DNA of 64,000 bases from Owenia fusiformis. Taxonomy: Eukaryota; Annelida; Polychaeta; Sabellida; Oweniidae. The notes under the pieces are model-generated. The model ran no database searches and was not told the DNA's origin. It worked only from the letters and a program-made list of their open reading frames with translations. Shown in pieces: positions 12,101-22,184 of the stretch; positions within the stretch are counted from its first letter, which is position 1, and each line of letters opens with the position of its first letter. The translations under genes were made by a program, and so were the position numbers. The DNA is taken from NCBI GenBank assembly GCA_903813345.2, contig CAIIXF020000009.1, positions 7,992,030-8,056,029 on the forward strand, in the 5' to 3' direction.

Positions 12101-12404
12101 ATCTACAAAGTAGCAAACTAGTGTTTTAGGTACTACTTTACCATGAACAAAACAAAACTCGAAGTAGGTTGTATTGACCCTACTCACTTCTGAATCTTGA
12201 CTGAAACATGTGTGGGCGATAATTGATTAACATTGGATAAAATGGTCAAGTTCGTACATTCTATTCAACGATACATAAATATTTTTATATCCTGAATAAA
12301 AAATAGATTGGTGTATTTAATTCAATCTGCAATAAGTCATTCATATGGCTAAATAATCGTTAAAATGAAAAATATACTTACAAAAACTAAAACAGGAATA
12401 TGCG

Positions 12405-12650
12405 TCACTTTTGCGAACGACTTATAATGACTTCCGTTGCACAGATTATATCTAATGGGCTTTCGAGAGTAAACGCTTTGGGCCTATCGTGGCATACATA
12501 TTCCATAATAGACTTTATGTCAAGGCATGAGGGATCTTTTTTCATTTGCTCTTCCGAACATGATGGGCGTGTTTGTTTCTCCTGGACTTGCTGAGCTGAA
12601 TGAAACAAGAACACACTGAACGAAACTGCTGGTGCCATGATTCTAAACAA
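12405..12650 (-). CDS. Candidate short secreted cysteine-containing peptide (unrecognised)
   Basis: An open frame of 81 codons, or 77 from the second ATG at 12638. It has a hydrophobic start (MAPAVSFSVFLFHSA, a plausible signal peptide) and a short region with four cysteines (PSCSEEQ, PSCLDIK, YVCHDR, IICATEV). No family is recognised and no homologous copy is visible. A strong GTAAGTAT donor lies just after the stop on the same strand (about 12378). The upstream stretch 12700-12960 is unusually GC-rich for this window. It could equally be a chance frame. Confidence 0.25.
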   Translation of the reverse strand: MFRIMAPAVSFSVFLFHSAQQVQEKQTRPSCSEEQMKKDPSCLDIKSIMEYVCHDRPKAFTLESPLDIICATEVIISRSQK

Positions 12651-12699
12651 GGAAGTATCGAAAAGTGCCGTACATTTATTACTTATGTTAAAAGTTTAA

Positions 12700-12971
12700 A
12701 TTGGGAAGGGACGCAGGACTCCAGAAGCGAAGCCAGGCATGAGGTAGGCATAGACCCCGGGTAGGCCACCGGCCGGCCGTTGCGGAATAACCGTCAGAGT
12801 GCAGGGCATCTTCTGGGTCGTCTTCTCAAGTACTTTTCGATGTTTTTGCCTGACCCTGAGACTGTTAAATCGTATGATTATCCGGGATGAATTGAGAACC
12901 AGAGTCCCGGGAATAAGATCATCATGTTTAAACTATCCGGCCTAATCCAGGGGCGTAGGAAGGTGTAAATT
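12700..12971. other. GC-rich non-repetitive patch
   Basis: Richer in CpG and CCGG than its surroundings (GGCCACCGGCCGGCCG near 12766, CCCGGGAATAAG near 12906). No long open frame or splice structure is supported. It could be a promoter-proximal region for the minus-strand open frame below it, or the remains of another element. Confidence 0.3.
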
Positions 12972-14230
12972 ACTAGCCATCTGGACCCATGTATCGTCAG
13001 TCATACTTTTAACGCCATGGTAAAGTCTACTTTTAACGCCATTAAGAATTACTTATAATATGGCTGGTCAAGTGGTACAAAGTTACGTCGTTATGTTTAC
13101 GTCCGTAAGGTCGTAAATGTACGACCGCAAGAACGTAAAAATACGCCCCCAAGGTCGTTATTATCGGTTCCAAGAACGTAAATTAACGACCTCATAGTCG
13201 TAATGTTTACGACCGTAAGATCGTAAATAAACGACCACAAGAACGTAAATATACGACCATAAGGTCGTTAATTTACGTCAGTAAGGTCGTATAACACGGT
13301 CGTAAGGTCGTTAATTTACGTCAGTAAGGTCGTATAACAAGGTCGTAAATCTACGTCAGTAAGATCGTAATAACACGGTAGTGAGGTCGTAAATTTACGT
13401 CAGTAAGGTCGTATAACACGGTGGTAAGGTCGTAAATTTACGTCAGCATGGTCGTATAACACGGTCGTAAGGTCGTAAATTTACGTCAGTAAGGTCGTAA
13501 TAACACGGTAGTGAGGTCGTAAATTTACATTACGACTATGAGGTCGTTAATTTACGTTCTTGGAACCGATAATAACCACCTTAAGGACGTCAATTAACGA
13601 CCTTATGGTCTTACATTTACGTTCTTGCGGTCGTTTGTTTGTAAACGGTCGTAAACATAACGACTATGAGGTCGTTAATTCAGTACGTTCCTGGAACCGA
13701 TAACAACGACCTTAAGGACGTAAATAAACGACCTTATGGTCGTATATTTACGTTCTTGCGGTCGTACATTTACGACCTTACGGTCGTTAACATAACGACG
13801 TAACTTTGTACCACTTGGCCAGCTATATGTGGATGCATGTTGTACGGCGTAAAACTACTGGCATTTCAAAAATGATTGTAACGCTGATCTTGAATGGCTG
13901 CCACCTAAGACGCAATTTACGTGTAACATGCGATTCTTGACGCCGTTCAAAATAGTTTTTCACACCTTTCAAAATCATTTTTGACGGCGCTTAAAATCAT
14001 TTTGACGCCGTTCAAAATCATCTTTTGACGGCGTTAAAAATCATTTTTGACGGCGTCAGAAATCATTTTTGACGCCGTTCGAAATCGTTTTTGGAGCCGT
14101 TCAAAGTCATTTTTTGACGCCGTACAAAATCACAAAATCTCGCCGTTCAAAGTAGATTTTACAGCGTTAAAAGTAAAGTTTACGGCTTTAAAAGTATAAC
14201 GATACATTGGTCCATGTGACCAGCCATAGT
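12972..14230. mobile_element. Outer inverted-repeat element with TTGACGGCGTT repeats, interrupted by another element
   Basis: The left end (CTGGACCCATGTATCG, CATACTTTTAACGCC) is the inverse of the right end (GGCTTTAAAAGTATAACG, ATACATTGGTCCATGTG, CCAGCCATAGT). The right part (about 13920-14160) is an array of ~25-bp units alternating GACGCCGTTCAAAATCATTT and TTTTGACGGCGTTAAAAATC, each nearly self-complementary. The inner element 13059-13827 splits it. No coding capacity. Confidence 0.75.
13059..13827. mobile_element. Inner palindromic element made of GTCGTAA / TTACGAC repeats
   Basis: Left end TATGGCTGGTCAAGTGGTAC, then AAAGTTACGTCGTTATG. The right end is the inverse (CATAACGACGTAACTTTG, TACCACTTGGCCAGCTATA). 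The interior is almost wholly TTTACG, GTCGTAA and AACGACC words, with a ~45-bp unit (AATTTACGTCAGTAAGGTCG, then TATAACACGGT) repeated about six times between 13264 and 13500. Larger inverted blocks include TCGGTTCCAAGAACGTAAAT near 13166 and its inverse near 13550 and again near 13685. No open frame. Confidence 0.8.
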
Positions 14231-14649
14231 AAATTTAACACTTAACTACACTGTCGCAAATGGATATAAAAAATGTGTCAAATCTTCTATCATCAAGACC
14301 TATTATTATAGCTTTTAAAATCTCAGTTTTATGGTCGTTACCTTTCTACTAAGGTGTTTAAATGTTAAAAAGTTGATCATACGATGGAAAACCGATCTTT
14401 GAAATCGCGACATAACTCATTCTTACCGTTTTCAAACGAACGTTCTCTTAATTGGGTGGGCCCAAAAAATGTTAGGGCCCCAAAAATTCTCGGGACCATA
14501 AGTTTTGTTTGGCCTATAAATGCGCCTCTTCGGGCGTACCTTGGCCTTTTAGGACCTTTTAAGGCCAATTTTTCACATGGGCCTCAAATTTTCAAAATTT
14601 TTTCACAAACCAGTTATGAATCACTATGAACAAGACACACAGTGATAAA

Positions 14650-15489
14650 TATCCCACTTTGAAGAGCAAACTGGCCACCATGCAATTTACCAAGCATGGC
14701 CAAAACCTAATCAGACCTTGGCACTAGTCTGCTCTTGCATCTGTAAACATTTCAAGTTGACAAGGTTAGCGGTTTTCCTGCAATTTTGATGACAAGAATT
14801 TATTTGTAGTCTTGAACTGTGGGAAAATTTAGATAACATTGTTTGTGACCTAATTTGATGACCTTCGACCTTGAAAATTTCCTATTAGACCTCAGTAGGT
14901 GTTTTGTAATTAAGCTGACCTAAATTTAAATCCAAAATATCAATTTAGAAAATCAACTTTTTTGACCTTTTCAAGGTCACTGAAGGTGAATGAAAGGTCA
15001 AATCTGAAATCTAAGGTCAGATTTAAACTTCTGAGAACTTGTAGATGTTTTAAAAAAAAAATTGGTCAATTTGGAGCAAGTTGAAAAATTCAAAATGGCC
15101 GTCAAATTGAAAAATTCAAAATGGCCACCATGTAATTCAGCAAGCATACCCAAAACCTAATCAGATCTTGGCAATAGTCTGCTCTTGCATCTGTAAAAAT
15201 TTCTAGTTGAACGGATAAGTGGTTTTCCTGGAATTTTGATGACAAGATTTGTTGAAAAATTCAAAATGGCCGCCACGTAGTTTACCCAGCATGCCCTTAA
15301 CCTAATCAGATCTTGGTACTAGTCTGCTCTTGCATCTGTAAAAATTTCAAGTTGAACAGGTAAGCAGTTATCCTGGAAATTTGATGACAAGATTTGGTTT
15401 ATGTGCCGCCCGCCCGCACGCCCGCACACCCGCACGCCCGCCCAACAGCACAAGACGACGACAATATAGCACTTTTTCAAAGTGCGATA
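14650..15489. mobile_element. Short-TIR element with AAAATGGCC tandem repeats and a GC-rich microsatellite
   Basis: The end near 14650 (TATCCCACTTTGAAGAGC) and the end near 15489 (CACTTTTTCAAAGTGCGATA) are inverted. Inside are three imperfect copies of a ~140-bp unit with AATGGCC.CCA, CCTAATCAGA.CTTGG, AGTCTGCTCTTGCATCTGTA and GGTTTTCCTG (about 14677, 15117 and 15264). A CGCCCGCACGCCCGC block sits at 15399-15443. Non-coding. Confidence 0.7.
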
Positions 15490-15831
15490 AAAATATGACT
15501 GAAGAACGTACGGAAATTATCAAGCCTTATTACTCTCACTTTTCAACACTACGCATCGGCGTTTCGGCTCTGCACATTGTACCCACTTTTTAATCTATAC
15601 TGAGTTATTAATTGTCTACCTTTATATCAATAATTTGAGTACATAACTTTGAAAGTAATGTATTTAGCCCACGGATTTTATCACTGAGACCCCTAATCAG
15701 AACTAATATTTTGGGTCCCAAGTCCAGGTAGATAAATAAGTAAGTTTTGCACATTAACATTGAATTCAGAATGAAATGAACTGACGAATTCAACTAGCCT
15801 CTGTCAAAGGAAAAAAGGTGCAAGGTATTTT

Positions 15832-16171
15832 ATCAATCGTATCTTTTTCATTTTTCTTTGTAATCATATCAAACATTCAGTGGTACAATGTATGTACAGG
15901 GCGTTCATAAAGTTCTTGCAAAAGTACTCTAAATTTTTTGTTTCTCAATAAATCTGGCCGAAATTTTCACTCAGTATACCTGTTAAGTATATAACTTAGG
16001 ATCTCAATGTATAAACAGTGTAGGTATACTGAGTGAAAATTTCAGCCAGATTGACTGAGATACAAAAATTTTAGAGAACTTTTGCAAGAACTTTATGAAC
16101 ACCCTGTACATACATTGTACCACTGAATGTTTGATATGATTACAAAGAAAAATGAAAAAGATACGATTGAT
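15832..16171. mobile_element. 340-bp near-perfect palindrome with mariner-type TACAGGG motifs
   Basis: Left arm ATCAATCGTATCTTTTTCAT.. and right arm ..ATGAAAAAGATACGATTGAT pair along ~155 bp around a short spacer near 16001. Within the arms, TACAGGGCGTTCATAAAG (15895) and CTTTATGAACACCCTGTA (ending 16108) look like Tc1/mariner MITE termini with TA. The inverted identity continues for a further 63 bp on each side, so the palindrome is larger than that inner unit. It ends about 170 bp before the dehydrogenase ATG. Confidence 0.8.
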
Positions 16172-16337
16172 GTTCAAAGTATCAGAATGTAAATCTAATA
16201 TACCTGTATTTTTTCATTTTTTAGATGCTTGAATACACGCCGACTTAATGAGCGAAAAAGTGGTGAATTGACGTCTTGCTAATACCCAGTTGACCAACAG
16301 CTACCGAAAGGACAACGTGAAATACAAACTATATAAA

Positions 16338-17756
16338 ATGGCTACAATTGTGGTTCTTGGAGGATGCGGGGGCATGGCTAGATATGCAGTAAGATTCTTT
16401 CTACTGGAGAAATACAGACCCCTAATCTCTAAACTTATCATAGCTGATTTGAATATAAAAGGCGCGCAAGAATTCACAAGAAGTCTCCAGGACGACCGCG
16501 TTGAGACCGTCAGGATGGATGTTTGTGATAACAAGGCCTTGGTAGCGCTCTTGGAGACCTGTGAGATAGTTGCTAATTTTGTAGGACCATTCTATAAGTT
16601 CGCATCTCTGGTGATGTCGGCTGCCATTGAGGCAAACTGTCACTATCTTGATATAATGGATGATACACAGCCGACATTGGATACCCTTGAATTTGATGCA
16701 AAAATGAAGGCGATTGACAAGATAGGCATTGTGGGTATAGGCGCCTCGCCCGGCCTCACAAATGTCCTTGTTCGTCATGCTATGAATTTACTGGATCGTG
16801 ATTCTTCCACCGATGTTGTCATAAGTTGGGGAGATTGCTTTAACGCGGAAAGAGATGGAAGACTTCCTCCCAAGCCTCCGCAAAGTTGGATGTCATGGCT
16901 TACAGAGGGCGTATACGTGACATACGCACTCTTGAAAACGTTCTATCAACGTATGACAGGTCGTGTCCCAATGGCGGTTTCGTCTCACTTTGTCGAGATG
17001 GTAAGATCGAATGTCAAAACGTGGCTCGACGGAAAGCTTAGTGAAAAACCGGCCTTGACACCAGTTAGGGGTCTCTTCTTCCCGAACCTTGCCCACACTT
17101 GGAACGCCTACTATGTCAATCATCCGGAAAATGTCACTTTGGGGCACGCCTTCCCCAATCTCCGATCGGCATGCAATCTGTTGAATTTAGATTCGTCTGA
17201 CTTAAATGACCTCAAAAGTAATATCGTAAAACCGTTAGACGAAGGCAGTATGTCTATGGCGACAGCGGCACTGTTGTTAGAAAATGTTGAAAATGCCAAG
17301 AGATCACTAGGTCATTCAGATGGGCGATTTCATCACGATGGCCTACTCCCCGTTGAAGGCCAACTTCTAGCTTTGGTGAAAGGTAAAAAGAACGGTGATG
17401 ATGCCGTCGCCGCCGCCGGATTACGCCATACAGCGCACCATCTGAGGGTAACAATTGGCGAAGTTGATCAGTTGGTTATTCCGAGGACCCTAGATTTGGG
17501 TGATCCCAACAGTCAAGATTATTTAGACATGGGGGCCATCACAGGATGTCCGCTCGTCATAGCAGCTATAATGCTTTTAAGAAAGGAAATCGACTATACC
17601 GGGGTTGCCTTTCCTGAAATGGTCATCGACCCTGATATATTTCTCAAAGAGTACGGTGGACTTTACAGCCCCGAGTTAAAAATCGACGAAGTCGTAACAT
17701 CTGGTGTGGAAATTGACAGTGAACGAGTACGCTCTTTCCCATTTGATTTGGAATAG
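16338..17756 (+). CDS. Saccharopine dehydrogenase-like NAD(P)-dependent oxidoreductase (intronless)
   Basis: An uninterrupted 472-residue protein. Start chosen at ATG 16338 (context AAAATGG): it puts the Rossmann motif at the N terminus, MATIVVLGGCGGMARYAV; the frame upstream has no ATG. A beta-strand acidic residue follows at the usual place (LIIADLN), then VETVRMDVCDNKALVALL and NFVGPFYKF. The family signature GIGASPGLTNVLVRHA is near residue 135. Length and order fit the saccharopine dehydrogenase/COG1748-type family (NADP-binding domain plus C-terminal domain). The true substrate is unknown: lysine-pathway activity should not be assumed, and the sequence differs from the N terminus of animal SCCPDH (VVFGASGFTG type). 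The coding region is visibly richer in G+C than its flanks and has no introns, unlike other genes here. A possible acceptor (TTTTTTAG, 16224) suggests a 5' UTR exon. AATAAA at 18157 is a plausible polyadenylation signal. Confidence 0.88.
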   Translation: MATIVVLGGCGGMARYAVRFFLLEKYRPLISKLIIADLNIKGAQEFTRSLQDDRVETVRMDVCDNKALVALLETCEIVANFVGPFYKFASLVMSAAIEANCHYLDIMDDTQPTLDTLEFDAKMKAIDKIGIVGIGASPGLTNVLVRHAMNLLDRDSSTDVVISWGDCFNAERDGRLPPKPPQSWMSWLTEGVYVTYALLKTFYQRMTGRVPMAVSSHFVEMVRSNVKTWLDGKLSEKPALTPVRGLFFPNLAHTWNAYYVNHPENVTLGHAFPNLRSACNLLNLDSSDLNDLKSNIVKPLDEGSMSMATAALLLENVENAKRSLGHSDGRFHHDGLLPVEGQLLALVKGKKNGDDAVAAAGLRHTAHHLRVTIGEVDQLVIPRTLDLGDPNSQDYLDMGAITGCPLVIAAIMLLRKEIDYTGVAFPEMVIDPDIFLKEYGGLYSPELKIDEVVTSGVEIDSERVRSFPFDLE

Positions 17757-18505
17757 GGTACGTCAATGGGAGTGTGTATATTCTTAGATGTCTTGCTTCG
17801 AGTATGCTGTATTGGTAATTGTATACGACTTATAGAAGCTTATAGCCAAGTTTGACATTTTTCTCATGTGGAAATCAAGTACTTACATTGATTGACCGCA
17901 TTGGCACAAATATTAAATCATCGATCTGAAATCAATGTTGATAAGAATGGGCATATCAATAATAGATAGGAAACTACTTGAACGAGTATTTGAATGATTT
18001 CAGAGGTTGGAATTACAAAATATGTTCAGAAAGAAGCATTTTTATCTGAATGTATATTCAGTTTGGCGTTTTGCGTGTAAACATGCCATTTTTGGAACGT
18101 AAAGAGAAACATGGAACATGGGTTACGGGTCATACGGGTACATGTCGGACTATTTCAAATAAAAAAATGCGATTAACTTATTGCTATTGAATTTTGATTG
18201 AAAAACTTCTTAGAATAATGTTTGTAAACGTTGATACATGCAACCTACATATTTTCTTTGGTGTAACTTAAAGTGACTGACAGGGTTTTAAAAAGGTACA
18301 GGGTGACACAATATATGGCACCCACTGATTTTGGAATAACTTTCTCAATAATCAAAGAAACTTTATGATTTTTTATGTGTCGATAGAGTGTTCAGTGCAT
18401 GACATATTCGTATGCTTTCATTGGATTAATATCTTGGAATTCTAGAGATACCTCATTTTCCGTGGAGGCATGCTCTGACACCAAATCACTCAAACATGTA
18501 AATGC
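17757..18505. other. 3' flank of the dehydrogenase gene
   Basis: Probable 3' UTR to about 18157 (AATAAA). Beyond it, GTACAGGGTGACACAATATA at 18296 looks like one mariner-type terminus, but I found no partner end nearby. No further gene seen. Confidence 0.45.
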
Positions 18506-18573
18506 GTAAATCTGCCTGTCTTACAAATACGTAGTGATACGACGGAATCGGCCAAGTAAATCTGCCTGTCTTA
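18506..18573. repeat. 32-bp insert between exact 18-bp direct repeats
   Basis: GTAAATCTGCCTGTCTTA stands at 18506-18523 and again at 18556-18573. The 32 bases between contain ATACGTAGTGATACGACGGA then ATCGGCCAA. Almost the same ~30 bases occur alone at 20093-20122 (one mismatch). Confidence 0.75.
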
Positions 18574-21519
18574 AAATTTACCCAATAAGCGATCGAGTCA
18601 GTTCATCAATTTTGACAAAATTATTTAAAGTCCCCGTCTAAAGTTTGAAAATATTTTTTTATCATTCATTTACTATTTGTCAGGACTTAAAAAGTGATTT
18701 TAGAGATTTTTGAACAAAAAAAGTTTTTGGAAAAAAAAGTTGTGAGCATTTCATTTCTCAAATATTCAAATTTCCCGCCATTTTTAAAAAAAAGTTGAAA
18801 TTTCTTAATCATCAAATATTTCATAATGCATTTCAAAAAAGATTATATTTTTAACACCAATTCAAAGATTGAACAAAGGACACACTATTTCAATAATAAA
18901 ATGCCATATTTAATGGGCCACTTCAATGTTTTAGCATATCAAAATACTTTGAAACATTAGTGATGTCACTAAGGTAGCAAGAACTTTTTGAAAAAATTGA
19001 AATTTTTTTTTTCTATGTCGATCTTTTCTAATAAGCTAGACTTTCATAAAAAAACAATGTTGATTGTCTAACCAGGTTAAAAGGAAGAATAAATTATGTT
19101 TTAGATATCATTGTACCATTGGTTTCTATGAGAACTAAAATTTTGAAACGCATTTTTCTCAGAACCATTTTCATGCACTGATAAGTTCATTTCTCGCTTG
19201 TTTATCAACCGATTTTCTTTTTTTCGGCAAAAAACATGGGAGGATGAATGCTATGCATTGGTATGAATTATGGCTAATTAGAAGATATGAGTGACCTCTA
19301 AAAGTTGGTTTTAAATAAATTCACAAATTTTGGAACAAAAAGTCTATCAAAAACCACTTTTTGAAATTAAAAAAAAAAGTTTCACATATCACACTTTGAT
19401 AACATTGGGTAAGACTACAATATAAGCCAAAGTGGTTTAAACTTTACATCGGGCCTTAAAGACAGAAATTCCAATATCAGGAAATTGATTTTTTAACATT
19501 TTCTGATGATTTCACCGAGAGCATACCTGGACGGAAAACGTTATATCTTTAAATTCCAAAGTTGGAAATATTATTACCAATTTACATAGCTTACAATAGA
19601 TACTTTCGACCTTTCTTTCACACAAACATCCTGCCTTGCATTGGTTTCTTATCAAATCAAGGATAAAAAACTATTAACTTGGAAATAAACGGTAAAATAT
19701 TAGTTCAATATAAATACTGTCTAAGAAGCCGCAGTATATTTACCGTTATGTATTCTACTCGAGGACAATTGCTTGTAGCATCAGTATGCCAATAGGGATT
19801 AGAGGGATTATAGGGAATTAGGGATAAGAGGTCATTTTATTGGATATACGTAAATTATGTTTACGTATTCTGTGTATTTTGTTCGGAGGGATATCAGATA
19901 GAACAACAGTGCAACATTAGAGACATGTTACTTTTATGAGCAATTAAGCGAAAATGACAATTTATTGCAGCAAAATCACATTTCTAATTAGATTTTACCT
20001 TAGGGAACCCTGCGATTTGGATATTAGTTTCATATAACAGCGACAGTGAATATTAATATCTTTACGATATGTTTTACGAATAATTGCATCCTATACGTAG
20101 TGATACGACGGAATCGACCAAGGAAAACCCCATCAGAACAACAAACAATAATGATGCAGTATACTCTTGTCTCGTTCTCCGAACACATAGCTTTAGGGCC
20201 TCGATTAGTGGGCCAATTTTGGGCATAACTGGGTGGGTAATCTTTTTAATTTTAGGCCAAATTACTCAGACTATTACCTTGGACTATTAGTGAAGTAGTC
20301 TGAGTACTTTTTCCCACTACATAAAATATTTCACCACGATTAAGCGCGGGATTTAATTCTGTGTTTTCATTAATCATAATCGCGCCACGTATATTGATTA
20401 AATTATTTGCTCATTTGAAAACAGGATTTTACACTACTAAACGTCATACTAATCAAATCCAATCGTTTATATAACCGTTAATATTATTTTTATACACTTT
20501 TGTTTAACAGAGTTTGTCACCGTCGCGTTTGCATGGCTTTTACCGTGTCATATAGATTGCGCGAGTATTGTAAGTAATGTTGGGGAATATGAAGGATTAC
20601 CTTTCGGAATTCGATATGATCTTTCATGACTGTTTTTGCGCATGTCGTAACAGGTGCCTTTGAAATAAAAATGGATTTAGATAATATGTTATTTTCAAAT
20701 ATTACTTTTTGGGAAAACATACGTCAATTAATCATGCATTCCCTCGTTTGCATTGACAAATACAATACGATGATCCAAAAAAGTGATCCACGTGTTCCAA
20801 AAGAAAAGCATACATATTGTAAAGGAGTTGGGTAAACAAGGCCATTTTAAGCCCCACCTGATTTTCAAGTTTTCTCTTTATTTTATTAATCTATGTGATA
20901 TATGTGTTTCAAAAATGTATGAAAATTTAGGTCAAGGTCATATTCCCCAGGTCAAGGTCAAATTAAAAAAATCATTATTTTCTACCAAAATATACCTTTT
21001 TGGTTAAAATATCACAAATATCTGTAGGAATTTAGTCTCATAGAGGTTGGAATTACAATATATAGTAAATTGGCAATTTGCCAATAATGAGATATTTATA
21101 TTAATATATTCCGCCCTTCCCACGCAACACTGAAAGAGAACAAAAGTACCTAAAATAATGAAAATACTTTATTATTTTTAATTCATTTAAATTCAGAATG
21201 TACATTTCATGATTTGACTCGTAAAGTAAGGTTTATTTTTTATGAGAAATATGTCCTGCTTCCTGTTAGCGACATAGGGTATGCTAAAAACCACACACTA
21301 AACACACACACTGTATATATTATAATTCAACATAATGATATTATTCAACATACTTTTAAAGCAACTATTAAGTTTATTATCAATCATTCTGATAATGTAC
21401 AGATAACGGAGATAATCACTTCTTGGAGATCACCTAAAGGGTGAAAAACATCTAAAATCTCAACACATTTCATCATTGGCTTGTTAATGAAATAACAATG
21501 AAACATTTTCTGATTAGTT
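18574..21519. other. AT-rich stretch without a supported gene
   Basis: Long A/T runs and only short open frames. A short hairpin, TCAGACTATTACC..AGTAGTCTGA, lies at 20268-20307. The 30-bp motif shared with 18524-18553 is at 20093. AGGTCAAGGTCA-type repeats lie near 20932-20960. I see no conserved coding sequence. Confidence 0.45.
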
Positions 21520-22035
21520 TTACTCATCATCACTTGAACTACCTGATTCAGATGTTGTGCACATATAACCACTTGATGTTTCAGGTATTTTAGCATCTAA
21601 AATTTTATAATGCCCTTGCAGAGGTTTTTCTTTGGCTTTGTAGCCCTCGTGCCTAGCGAAGCCTATATACCAAATGACAGTGGTTATATGTGCACAACAT
21701 CCGACCACCCTTGCCCCAGACTTACATTCACAGTACCACCCAGTTATTGGGTCTACTGAGTCTGGATTATATTCAATATACAACGTGTATTGTTTGCTAC
21801 CTGTATGCCTTGATTGAATTTTTGCTCTTAAGAGGTCAGGCGCTGCTGCATTAATTGTTATATCATATTTCCCCTGTGTTAAATGCTCGTTTGTGTATGA
21901 TTTAGCCTGTTTAAGCTGATATACACCCATTGTTAACCCCCTTAAATAGTCTTCACTTAATCTTGGGAAAACAGGCAGGGCATTATTAGCATCTATTAGC
22001 ATGAATAGCATTTGGCCATTTTGAATAATCAACAA
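21520..22035 (-). CDS. SWIM zinc-finger C-terminal fragment of a transposon-type protein
   Basis: Open for 171 codons to a stop. The order is FPRLSEDYLRGLTMGVYQLK, then YDITINAAAPDLLRAKIQSR, then a SWIM-type zinc finger: WYCECKSGARVVGCCAHITT (C-x-C ... C-x-H), then WYIGFARHE and an acidic Ser-rich end SESGSSSDDE. SWIM fingers bind DNA or protein; this exact block (PDSVDPITGWYC.CK.GARVVGCCAH) belongs to a repetitive family found in many invertebrate genomes, usually behind a DDE-type transposase domain. No transposase domain is visible upstream, so this is either the last exon (acceptor possibly near 21990-22000) or a truncated copy. The frame is intact, so decay is recent or absent. The exact superfamily is not decided here. 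Confidence 0.7.
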   Translation of the reverse strand: MLIIQNGQMLFMLIDANNALPVFPRLSEDYLRGLTMGVYQLKQAKSYTNEHLTQGKYDITINAAAPDLLRAKIQSRHTGSKQYTLYIEYNPDSVDPITGWYCECKSGARVVGCCAHITTVIWYIGFARHEGYKAKEKPLQGHYKILDAKIPETSSGYMCTTSESGSSSDDE

Positions 22036-22071
22036 AAATGGCAGGCAAAATTTTCTATAAAGTTCTAAAAT

Positions 22072-22184
22072 TCACATCGAGCATAATAAGTCTCCATCAA
22101 AATTATTCTTTGTATGCAACAATATAACATTTATGTAACTAAAGAAGCACTTATTAGAGTGGAGACTTGTTATGCTCCATGTGA
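22072..22184. repeat. Short inverted repeat
   Basis: TCACATCGAGCATAATAAGT then CTCC (22072-22095) faces GGAGACTTGTTATGCTCCAT then GTGA (22161-22184). It lies just upstream of the SWIM reading frame and could be a terminal hairpin of that transposon or an independent MITE. Confidence 0.6.

Noticed and set aside
11814-12116. Immunoglobulin V-like exon
   Set aside because: The WVYRQ phrase is suggestive, but the cysteine pair and the Y.C end are missing, and the sequence is one arm of an inverted repeat.
13059-13827. CRISPR-like array of GTCGTAA repeats
   Set aside because: Repeats are short, irregularly spaced, on both strands and symmetric about a centre; there are no unique spacers, and the context is a eukaryotic transposon.
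16290-16337. Upstream start (TTG) for the dehydrogenase frame
   Set aside because: Not an ATG; the ATG at 16338 has a better context and places the Rossmann motif at the usual N-terminal position.
19793-19830. TAGGGATTAGAGGGATTATAGGG, telomere-like
   Set aside because: Not a regular TTAGGG array and too short; reads as chance or diverged AT/G-rich sequence.
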